Source of the DNA: Candidula unifasciata
Lineage: Eukaryota; Mollusca; Gastropoda; Stylommatophora; Geomitridae
Direction of reading: 5' to 3'
NCBI GenBank assembly: GCA_905116865.2
Contig: CAJHNH020000220.1
Coordinates: forward strand, 22,501 to 86,500
DNA length: 64,000 bases
Shown here: in pieces, positions 27,401 to 40,286 of the stretch
Layout of the letters: the number at the start of each line of letters is the position of its first letter
How positions within the stretch are numbered: the first letter of the stretch is position 1
Translations under genes and position numbers: made by a program
Notes under the pieces: generated by a model
Told to the model about the DNA's origin: nothing
The model's database searches: none
What the model saw: only the letters and a program-made list of their open reading frames with translations

Positions 27401-30400
27401 CATTATTATCATCACTGATATGTTAGATGTGTTGTTGTCACCATTATTGTCATCACTTATATGTTAGATGTGTTGTTGTCACCGTTATTGTCATAACTTA
27501 TATGTTAGATGTGTTGTTGTCACCGTTTTTGTCATCACTGATATGTTAGATGTGTTGTTGTCACCGTTATTGTCATAACTTATATGTTAGATGTGTTGTT
27601 GTCACCGCAATTGTCATCACTGATATGTTAGATGTGTTGTTGTCACCGTTATTTTCATCATATATATATTAGATGTGTTGTTGTTACAGTTGTTGTCATC
27701 ACTTATATGTTAGATGTGTTGTTGTCACCGTTATTGTCATCACTTATGCCATCACTCTTAAAAGTCAGTTGGCACATTGTGTTCTTTTGTGGTTTGCAGC
27801 AAGACTGTGATATATGTGTGTTTCGGCTCAGCACATAAAATTTCAGCAATTTCCTAATTGGTCGCCTTTTATGACATGCTTGTAAAGGGGCAGTAAGCCT
27901 AATCTTTTTCACCAGGAATGGGGCCCTGGAACCCACATGAGAAACTATGATCACTGTAGCCCCAACCACAATCGCCACTACTATTATAAAAATTACCATC
28001 AACCACTGCCAAATCAGTAGCATTGTTACTACAACCATTTTTACCAGCACTACTATCATCAGCATCATTACTACAACCATTATTTCCAGCACTACTATCA
28101 TCAGCATCGTTACTACAACCATTATTACCAGCACTACTATCATCAGCATCGTTACTACAACCATTATTACCAGCACTACTATTATCAGCATTGTTACTAC
28201 AACCATTATTACCAGCACTACTATTATCAGCATTGTTACTACAACCATTATTACCAGCACTACTATCATCAGCATTGTTACTACAACCATTATTACCAGC
28301 ACTGCTATCATCAGCATTGTTACTACAACCATTATAACCAGCACTACTATCGTTAGCATAATTACTACAACCATTATTACCAGCACTACTATCGTTAGCA
28401 TAATTACTACAACCATTATAACCAGCACTACTATCATCAGCATAATTACTACAACCATTATTACCAGCACTACTATCGTTAGCATAATTACTACAACCAT
28501 TATTACCAGCACTACTATCATCTGCGCCGTTACTACAACCATTATTACCAGCACTACTATCATCAGCATTGTTACTACAACCATTATTACCAGCACTACT
28601 ATCATCTGCGCCGTTACTACAACCATTATTACCAGCACTACTATCATCAGCATTGTTACTACAACCATTATTACCAGCACTACTATCATCAGCATCATTA
28701 CTACAACCATTATTACCAGCACTACTATCATCAGCATCATTACTACAACCATTATTACCAGCACTACTATCATCAGCATCGTTACTACAACCATTATTAC
28801 CGGCACTACTATCATCAGCATCGTTACTACAACCATTATTACCGGCACTACTATCATCAGCATCATTACTACAACCATTATTACCAGCACTACTATCATC
28901 AGCATCATTACTACAACCATTATTACCAGCACTACTATCATCAGCATCATTACTACAACCATAATTACCAGCACTACTATCATCAGCATCGTTACTACAA
29001 CCATTATTACCAGCACTACTATCATCAGCATCATTACTACAACCATTATTACCAGCACTACTATCATCAGCATTGTTACTACAACCATTATTACCAGCAC
29101 TACTATCATCAGCATCATTACCACAACCATTATTACCAGCACTACTATCATCAGCATCATTACTACAACCATTATTACCAGCACTACTATCATCAGCATT
29201 GTTACTACAACCATTATTACCAGCACTACTATCATCAGCATCATTACTACAACCATTATTACCAGCACTACTATCATCAGCATCATTACTACAACCATTA
29301 TTACCAGCACTACTATCATCAGCATCGTTACTACAACCATTATTACCGGCACTACTATCATCAGCATCGTTACTACAACCATTATTACCAGCACTACTAT
29401 CATCAGCATCATTACTACAACCATTATTACCAGCACTACTATCATCAGCATCATTACTACAACCATTATTACCAGCACTACTATCATCAGCATCATTACT
29501 ACAACCATTATTACCAGCACTACTATCATCAGCATTGCTACTACAACCATTATTACCAGCACTACTATCATCAGCATTGTTACTACAACCATTATTATCA
29601 GCACTACTATCATCAGCATTGTTACTACAACCATTATTATCAGCAGTACTATTATCAGCATCGTCATTGCTAAAAGCAAACACAACAGCCTGCAACCTTC
29701 ATCATCTTCTTCTTCACTTCCACCTTGTACCTCATCGTGATTTTCAAAAGGTTACAAATTGGGCACTCAGGCCTGTCGTGGAAAGGGAACAAAGACCAGA
29801 CATCAGTCGTGGAAAGGGAACAAAGACCAGCCATCAGTCCTGAAAAGGGAACAAAGACCAGCCATCAGTCGTGGAAAGGGAACAAAGACCAGCCATCAGT
29901 CGTGGAAAGGGAACGAAGACCAGCCATCAGTCCTGAAAAGGGAACAAAGACCAGCATCAGTCGTGGAAAGGGAACAAAGACCAGCCATCAGTCGTGGAAA
30001 GGGAACAAAGACCAGCCATCAGTCGTGGAAAGGGAACAAAGACCAGCCATCAGTCGTGGAAAGGGAACAAAGACCAGCCATCAGTCGTGGAAAGGGAACG
30101 AAGACCAGACATCATACACTGAACTTGAAATGAGACAGGTCTAATTCGGTTGCTCTGAATCTGTAGCTCTGTGGCCACAAGCCCTAAAGTGGTGAATGTA
30201 TATTTCAATCTGGCTTTTCTGTTGCTTCTTTTAGGCCATGGATCACATGGAGAAACTGGTGATTGCAGAGATTCATAATCAGTGCCAAAGAATATCCAGT
30301 GTGACTGGTGTACCTGCCAGGGGAGTGCCATCTTCCAGGTATGTGTTCCTGCCCTCAGTCAGATATTTGTTCCTGTCATCTTCCAGGTATTTGTTCCTGT

Positions 30401-32614
30401 CCTCAGTCAGATATTTGTTCCTGTCCTCAGCCAGATATTTGTTCCTGTCCTCAGCCAGATATTTATTCCTGTTCTCAGCCAGATATTTGTTCCTGTCCTC
30501 AGTCAGATATTTGTTCCTGTCCCCAGCAAGATGTCTGTTTCTGTCCTCAGCCAGGTATTTGTTCCTGTCCTCAGTCATATATTTGTTCCTTTCCTCAGCC
30601 AGATATTTGTTCATGTCCTCAGCCAGATATTTGTTCCTGTCCTTAGTCAGATATTTGTTCCTGTCCTCAGCCAGGTATTTGTTCCTGTCCTCAGTCAGAT
30701 ATTTGTTCCTGTCCTCAGCCAGGTATTTGTTCCTGTCCTTAGTCAGATATTTGTTCCTGTCCTTAGTCAGATATTTGTTGCTGTCCTCAGCCAGGTATTT
30801 GTTCCTGTCATCTTCCAGGTATTTGCTCATGTCCTCAGCCAGGTATTTGTTCCTGCCATATTCCAGGTATCTGTTCCTGTCCTCGGCCAGGTATTTGTTC
30901 CTGTCCTTAGCCAGGTATTTGCTGCTGTCCTCGGCCAGATATTTGTTCCTGTCCTCAGCCAGGTATTTGTTCCTGTCCTCAGCCAGGTATTTGTTCCTAT
31001 CCTAGCCAGATATTTGTTCCTGTCCTCAGCCAGGTATTTGTTCCTGTTATTAGCCAGGTATTGGTTCCTGTCCTCAGTTAGATATTTGTTTCTGTCCTCA
31101 GCCAGGTATTTGTTGCTGTCCTCAGCCAAGTATTTGTTCCTGTCCTCAGCCAAGTGTTGTTTTGTCTGTGGTTGTTCATTTTGTTGGATATAATCAGGCT
31201 TCATTAGAATTCCTGTCTTTTTCTCAAAGCCAGGCAGTATTTGGAGGATAATTCACATCAGACAGTAATTGACTATACAGTCTTTATTCAGTATGAAATA
31301 AAAATATTCCCTTTATTCCCCCAAATTTATCCTGAACACTTTTGTCCTTAAATACAGTTTTCTTTCGTCTCAGTTTTCATGTTGTTTTTTGCTGCTGCTG
31401 CTGCTACTGCTGATGCTGCTCCTACTGCTGTTGCTCCTACTATTGATGCTGCAGCTAGTGATGATGCTACTACTGCAGCTACTACTGCTACTGCTGCTGC
31501 TACTACTGATACTGCTGCTACTACTGCTGTTACTCCTACTATTGATGCTGCTACTACTGATGATGCTACTACTGCTGCTACTGCTGCTGCTACTACTGAT
31601 AGTGCTGCTACTGCTGCTACTACTACTGCTGCTGCTCCTACTATTGATGCTGCTACTACTGATGATGCTACTACTGCTGCTACTGCTGCTGCTACTACTG
31701 ATACTGCTGCTACTGCTGCTACTACTACTGCTGCTGCTCCTACTATTGATGCTGCTACTACTGATGATGCTACTACTGCTGCTACTATTGCTACTGCTGC
31801 TGCTACTACTGCTGCTTATGCTGCTACAAATGCTGCTTCTGCTGCTACTACTGCTGCTACTGATGCTGCTACTACTACTGCTGCTACTGATGCTGCTACT
31901 ACTGCTGCTTCTGCTGCTACAACTGCTGCTGTCAATGTTTACAGCGTAGAGTGAGGAGATTGTATATCCTTACTTGACCTAATGCCAAAAAATAATATCG
32001 AAATAAACTGAGTCATTATATATAAATACAGCTTAGCTAAAAGACACATGCATGCACTTGCACGCACGCGCGCATGCACCCATGCATTACCCCCCCCCCC
32101 CCCCCATCCCCGGCACAATGCATATTCTACAGCTTAAAGAACCCTTTTAACACCAGAATTATAAATAAAAAAAAATCCTAAATATTTAGGAAATTAGGAC
32201 AGAATAAACACATACTAAACATTGTTGTCTCTATAGGTAGATCTTTAATTGACTTCATTTGTGATATTTGTCTATTGTTTACTTGTCATACTCACTGCCA
32301 TTCTGATACCTATATATTCTATTTCCAACCTTAATGTATGGGTACCGGGGCCCACATTTTAGTGGGTGGTTGGGGGGAGGGGATGGTAAGAAAGACCCAT
32401 AAATCGTTTGCAGGCATATCATAAAAGTGGACTAATTAGGGGGCGCTTCCTTAGAAACTGGAATGTGTCTGCTTGAGAGGCGAAGAACAAATAGTCTTCA
32501 TACAAATAAGCCAAATCTCTCAAATGTTTATGCATGCAAAACTGAAACAAGACTAAAGTCAGGAAGTGGATGAACAACCAGAACTTTCCACCAGAGTATA
32601 CAGCCTATGAGTGC

Positions 32615-32645
<31 letters not shown>

Positions 32646-34135
32646 AAGAAGAAGAAGAAGAAGAAGAAGAAGAAGAAGAAAAAGCTAAGAAGAAGAAGAA
32701 GAAGAAGAAGGAGGTAAGAAGAAAAGCATTTCGATACAAGGGAACTAACCGTTCTTCTATTTTGCTGGGTTTGTCCTGTTGCAGCATAAGTTTTGAGTTG
32801 CCAGATGGGAGACAAAGTCCATCTTTCAAGAACAGACCAGCCATCAATGCAGCTTTCGTATGTTCTATAGTTTATGATTTTTCAGTGTCATTTTTGTCGT
32901 AAATTCTACTGCTACTACCATTATTATTACCATTATTATTATTTTTTATATTATTACTTTTTATATATTTAAAAAAAAAATCATTATTATTAATATTATT
33001 TTTTTAATATTGTTATTTTTTATACTATTAATTAGTACTTTCTATGTGAAGAAATATATCATTGCATCATGAATATTTAAAACAGCACTAGTTATGTCCT
33101 AATGAGAGAAAGCCTAAGTCGACCTATAGTAAAACATTGTGTCAACTTTTGATTCGATAGATGCCTCAATTGCATGTCCAATATTTCTGGTTTCAGAAAC
33201 ATATGTTGCCACTACATGAGACCTTTAGAACTAACGATTTTCTAGAGAAAGTTAGTGGAAAACTTGCTGAACATAAACAGCCCCAGAGATCTGCACACAA
33301 AGGTCAAGCAATTTCTTACTAGATCTAAAATCCATAGATAGAAGGTTCAAGAATGCCTGTGGCATCTTTAAAAAAGTTTCCCTTAAAGATAAAATCGAGG
33401 AGAATAATCAATGAAAACATACTTGGGAAACAACCTTTCCACCATGTTAATGACACAATGTCATTAAGATTGTCTAATTATTCATAATATAATCATCGAT
33501 GGCTAGATACACAAGCTGATAATAATGAAATGCTTGAGATTTAAGGATTAGTTGTTTCCACAGACCACCGTGAAGGGTACGCCTTCAACGTTTACACGCA
33601 TGTGGATCGACTTCCGAATGAAGGCGCATTGGAATTTCCAGAAGATTAGGAGGAGTATGATGGAAAATGTTTAATAGCTGATGATTTTAACGCTCGGTCA
33701 AAAGAGTTGGGAAATCAGAAAGAAAACATACAGGGAGTTGTTCCGAGTCAGACCCTACTAAGCACTAGCTTCATTGTTTTAAACGATGATCATGCTAAAA
33801 GATTTTCAGAGAGAGCCGGAGACTCGGATGGAGTGGTCGACCTAGCTTTAGCATCCAGTACCGATGCACACACAATGCTGGGATGATCTTAGGGCATAAA
33901 AAAGTAATCAGGTTGGTACACTGCATTCATTGCACCAAAGCAACAACAACAACAAAACAGATACGAAGGACAACATTTGTACAACCACCATGGTGGAACG
34001 ATCAGGTGGAAAAGGCATGAAAAGCAAAAATGATGTTGATTCTTAAATCAATATTCATAGTAGGATTTCTATCATAACCCAAATCAAAGCAAAATGTGAA
34101 AGAAAACAAATTACATTATGGTCTTAAATATAAAT

Positions 34136-34229
<94 letters not shown>

Positions 34230-37200
34230 AATAAAAAAATATATACTATGAGAAGGTTGAACAGGATTTTTTTTGAGAAATTGATACTGCTAGCATAAGT
34301 AACTGACAAACTATGTTGTTTAATCATGTATTGAGTATCAAGACACTACAAATATCATGGGTACAAGAGACAGAAGTAGACAGATGATGTTAGATGATCT
34401 TAGACCTTGGCTTAGAGGGACATCATCAGCGGTAATTATCCAGAGTGCCAAGAATCTGCAGTGAGATATCAGCACCGCGTACCTAATCAGACATGGCAGA
34501 TCGATCAACTACAACAAAGTCTTTAACAAGATCCTAATGTCCTGAAACCAAGATTTCACTTCAGTTTGAGATTCTGTATTGTTTCAGGCCAGTCTGCATG
34601 GGTGTATTGAGGATCTGCAGTATGTGGTCTCTGAGATGCGGCAGCAGCAGGAATCGCTGAGAACCATGATCAAGTCAGTCACAAAGGAGAAGGTCAGTTT
34701 TGTGCTCAAACTCTAGCATATGTGAGTAAAGGACCCTTTCCAACGCATTTCAAGCGTATAGGGTAGCATGAGAGGTTGACCATCTGTATTGTTTGCTCAA
34801 ACCCTCCCATTTCTTCAGTCTTTCACAGACAGTCATTGTTAGTTACTCAAACTCCTCCAGTTATTGATCATATTTCCCCATGTGGGATGTGGGGAAAACA
34901 AGAACAGACCCACTGCCTCCCCAACAAGGTCACTAAACAGGAAATTTTCTTTTGAAGTCAGAGCGCATCTGCCTGAGAGGCAAGGAAACAGCACTCTGCA
35001 TGCAAATGAGCCAAATCTGTAAAACGGATGTGCATACAACACTCAAGTTCTGGAACAGGATTAAACTCCAGAAGTTGAGGACCAAATGAAACTTTACAGC
35101 CGCTGAATACAAACAAAGAGTAACAGAAGATTCAATATGTTTGTTTCATAAATCTCCCTTCTGCGGTCACAATTTTCTTTATAATTTATTCGCCCACATT
35201 CCAGTATTCACCTGACATGGGCGGTCCTCATTGCCAGGTAGCCAGGCCTCTTGCTTTTCCTTCTGAAGCTTGCTGGTTCGTTTCATGCATTGCGTCATTG
35301 TGTTTATGAGTGTAATTTTCAGATTTCTGGAGATCATCACTGGAGCTATGTAGTTCGTGCTTTCTGCAATGCTTTCAGCAAGAAGCTAGCCATTCTGTTG
35401 AGAGAGGACAAGCCAGATAAGATCAACCTGGTACATCCAAGTCGATCCTATCCACTTCAACTTTTTATTTAACTATTATACATCAACTCAGGTACCATGT
35501 AGACATTTACAAATTGTTTCCCAACATACAGTGAAAGTGCTCTATTGCATAAGATATTTTTCATCTTTGAAAAAAAACAGTTTGCACTTCGTCTCTTTTG
35601 CTTTTTGTTTCTGCCACACATCTCTCACATGATGTCTTGTGGGCCCACAGTTTGTTTGCACTTAGTAACTTAGTTTAGCATGTTACATTTCACTGCTCAG
35701 CCCACATAAACATTACTGTCTGCATCCACTATACTGTCACATGCTAAACTATTTCTGTTATTTAATGAACAACCGTTGTCTGGGAACAAACTTTATGAAA
35801 GGAGAGTATTATAGATGTGATAGAACAATGGTGTCAGTACCACCTGGCAAGGTACCCGATGACAATAGTGATGATGACTAGGACATTTTCTGGTAGTACA
35901 CAATATTATCCTGTACCGGCACCTTTTGGGCGTCATTCTGTCAGTACTATTGTAATAAACTGAAGCCGCCATGGTATAGAGGCAAGACGCTCGCCTGGCA
36001 TCGGAAAGTCGTGGGTTCAGGTCCTAGATGGACTTGTTTCAAAAATGACCTTGACCCCCAAGTTGACCCAGCCTTGAGTGGGTACCAGCTACAGTTATGG
36101 GAAGTGAATGCTGCTCATGTAATGCTAATCACATCACCCATTAAGTGCCGATTGGTCTATAAAATATAGGTCTAGTCCTATATGCCCAATACACCTAAAG
36201 GCATAGAAAAGGGACTGTTACTCTACTTTACTTACTACACACACAAAAACACTTTGTGATTCATACCTCCACCTTTTTTTTATGTTAGAAAAATAAATTC
36301 CCTATAATGAAGATGGTGGTGGTAGTGGTGGGGGTGATGAAGATGATGAAAACATTTTGACTCCGAAGTCCTTGGTAAAATAAGTATCTCTATCTTCTCT
36401 ACCCCTGATTTCCCCATCCCCATCACTTCCCCATCCACATCCCCATCCCCATCACTTCCCCATCCACATCCCCATCCACATCCCCATCCACATCCCCATC
36501 ACTTCCCCATCCATATCCACATCCCCATCACTTCCCCATCCCCATCACTTCCCCATCCCCATCCACATCCCCATCCCCATCCACATCTCCATCACTTCCT
36601 CATCCACATCCCCATCACTTCCCCATCCCCATCACTTCCCCATCCACATCCCCATCACTTCCCCATCCTCATCCACATCCCCATCCACATCCCCATCCAC
36701 ATCACCATCCACATCCCCATTCCCATCCACATCCCTATCCACATCCACATCCCCATCCACATCCACATCTCCATCCCTATCCAAATCCACATCCCCATCC
36801 ACATCCACATCTCCATCCCCATCCCCACCTCACAGGAAGAAGCCGTTGCCAGTTGCCAGCTGGAGATGGACAGACAGAGGATATCTGACCTGGAGAAACT
36901 CAAGGAGAAACTTCTCAAGGTTGTTCATTTGCTTACTCTAACCTGACTGTTTTCTTCTTCTGTGGTTTCTTGCCCCCAGTGGAGCAAAGGCCCTCAGCCA
37001 ACTCATGCCAAGTCCGTCTATCCTTCAATATCGCAGGCAGCTCTCCTCATGTCTTCCCCACCTTTTTATTTGTTGGTCTTCCTTTATTTCTATGTCTCTG
37101 TGCAAAGACATTTTATTGTTCACATACTGTTTTCAGGATTTCTCAACACATGTCCTACCCGCCAGCAGAATTTCTTCACCTTTTGGTCCACTGGGACTTG

Positions 37201-40200
37201 TTTAGTTTTCTCCCAAATCTCGACATTAGTGATTCTTTCATTCCAGTTAATTCCCTCTATTCTGCACAGGCACCAATTAATAAATTTTTGTAGTTTAATA
37301 GTAAATGCCTTAGTTGTTCTCCTGATTGTCTTTGTGCACTTTAATGCACCCAGGTATGGATAAATGGGCATTAGTCTCCCAAGCTTTCAGACCTGTGAAG
37401 AGACTTCATGATCCCTGCAAACACAGCCTGTAGATAAATAGTTAGCATAAAATGTAGTCCAGGGGTTAACCTTACCCTTGCCTTGTGATCTCAACAACTA
37501 TGTTTGTTTGTGAATGTAAAACCTGGCTGATTTGATTTTTGTTGACTTCTATTATCATCTTGATAAAATGGATAGACAGCTTTGGTCTCTTGTTCGTCCA
37601 TCACAAGTTATGAGGAACACTTTGTCTCCAAACCTAATAATAACCAGTGATTGTCAGTACAAAAACAGTTGATGAGTCCAGTTCGAGCACGGCAAGTTCT
37701 AGAGCAGTGTAGAAAACAGATGGACGAAACAGCTGAGGCAGGATTTGCCACATGGTTGTTCTTTTTTGGTCCGCCTCTATCTCTCTTCCAGTGGAACCTC
37801 TGCTACATGGCTGGCTGGAGCATCATGTTTGCACTGTACGATATATTTATGTATAGACATTTACTAGGTTAGTGACATGTAGTCTGTCTCATTGTGTGTG
37901 AATCTCCCATTCGTGGGGGTGGAGAGGGAGGTCTCACAATCATGTCATACAAATCGACTAGTAAAAGGGGTTTCCTTTAAACAGGAGTGCATCCATCTGA
38001 GAGGGAGAAACCAACAGTCTACATACAAAAAATCCAGATCTGTGAAAAGGATTGTATGAAGAACTTAAGTTTTAATACAGAACCGAAGTCCAGAAGTTGA
38101 GGACCAACCAGAACCTTCCGCCATTGTTTACAGCTCATGAACACAAACAAGAAGAAGAAGAAGAAGAACAACAACAACAACATCAACTACAGAAATAATA
38201 ACAACAGGAACAACAACAGCAACAAATGCTCAAACATGTCTTGTTCGTCATCATCATCATCATTATCATTATGCAGCAGAGCCATTACAAAAAGTCACTC
38301 CAATCACAACCTGCCTGATAGAACCGCAACCCTCCCTTCACCAGCACTCCCACCCGATGCATTTTCCTAATCAATGGGTTTCTTTTATCCTATGCCTATC
38401 TTCATGCTGTTCAGTTTCCGCCCCTTTTACACAGAACCATTCCTCCCACAATTGTTTTTGTTTCTTGACCTTGTGTAGACAGCACCTGGTGGAATCCAGA
38501 CATTGGTCGGTGCTTCAATCAAATGAGGTACATCTGTCGAGCTGTTGGACATTCTGTCTTAACGTACAGCAGCAGTCGCATCTTTGATGAATGTCCTGGA
38601 CATCCTGTTGGTGCTCCAGAAAACCACCAACTGTCCCATTTGATTGAGCACATGTGATGGTGATGTGAAAGTCTTGGCTTGTCACTTTCTTTAACTGTCA
38701 TTTGATTGAGTGATGGTGATGTGAAAGTCTTGGCTTGTCACTTTCATAAACTGTCATTTGATTGAGTGATGGTGATGTGATAGTTTTGGCTTGTCGCTTT
38801 CATTAACTGTCATTTGATTGAGTGATGGTGATGTGATAGTTTTGGCTTGTCACTTTCATTAACTGTCATTTGATTGAGTGATGGTGATGCGATAGTTTTG
38901 GCTTGTTACTTTCATTAACTGTCATTTGATTGAGTGATGGTGATGGGATAGTCTTGGCTTGTCACTTTCATTAACTGTCCTTTGATTGAGTGATGGTGAT
39001 GCGATAGTCTTGGCTTGTCGCTTTCATTAACTGTCATTTGATTGAGTGATGGTGATGTGATAGTTTTGGCTTGTCACTTTCATTAACTGTCATTTGATTG
39101 AGTGATGGTGATGTGAAAGTCTTGGCTTGTCACTTTCATAAACTGTCATTTGATTGAGTGATGGTGATGTGATAGTTTTGGCTTGTCGCTTTCATTAACT
39201 CTCATTTGATTGAGTGATGGTGATGTGATAGTTTTGGCTTGTCACTTTCATTAACTGTCATTTGATTGAGTGATGGTGATGCGATAGTTTTGGCTTGTTA
39301 CTTTCATTAACTGTCATTTGATTGAGTGATGGTGATGGGATAGTCTTGGCTTGTCACTTTCATTAACTGTCCTTTGATTGAGTGATGGTGATGCGATAGT
39401 CTTGGCTTGTCGCTTTCATTAACTGTCATTTGATTGAGTGATGGTGATGCGATAGTTTTGGCTTGTCACTTTCATTAACTGTCATTTGATTGAGTGATGG
39501 TGATGTGAAAGTCTTGGCTTGTCACTTTCATTAACTGTCATTTGATTGAGTGATGGTGATGTGATAGTCTTGGCTTGTCGCTTTCATTAACTGTCATTTG
39601 ATTGAGTGATGGTGATGTGATAGTCTTGGCTTGTCGCTTTCATTAACTGTCATTTGATTGAGTGATGGTGGTGTGATAGTTTTGGCTTGTCGCTTTCATT
39701 AACTGTCATTTGATTGAGTGATGGTGATGTGATAGTCTTGGCTTGTCGCTTTCATTAACCGTCATTTGATTGAGTGATGGTGATGTGATAGTCTTAGCTT
39801 GTCATTTTCATTTACTGTCATTTGATTGAGTGATGGTGATGTGATAGTCTTAGCTTGTCGCTTTCATTAACCGTCATTTGATTGTGTGATGGTGATGTGA
39901 TAGTCTTAGCTTGTCGCTTTCATTAACCGTCATTTGATTGTGTGATGGTGATGTGATAGTCTTAGCTTGTCGCTTTCATTAACCGTCATTTGATTGTGTG
40001 ATGGTGATGTGATAGTCTTGGCTTGTCGCTTTCATTAACCGTCATTTGATTGTGTGATGGTGATGTGATAGTCTTGGCTTGTCGCTTTCATTAACCGTCA
40101 TTTGATTGAGTGATGGTGATGTGATAGTCTTAGCTTGTCGCTTTCATTAACGGTCATTTGATTGAGTGATGGTGATGTGATAGTCTTAGCTTGTCACTTT

Positions 40201-40250
40201 CATTAACTGTCATTCCTGCTGATGTGCTTCATCACCACAATTACTACCCC

Positions 40251-40286
<36 letters not shown>

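Noticed and set aside
27703..29740. Open frames of 660, 598 and 597 codons as genes
   Set aside because: They overlap on both strands and are pure readings of one 42-bp repeat with no stop. There is no codon bias, domain or splice context.
30310..30311. GTACCT at 30310 as exon 12 donor
   Set aside because: It would join exon 14 in phase 0, but it is weaker than GTATGT at 30339, and exon 13 resolves the phase without it.
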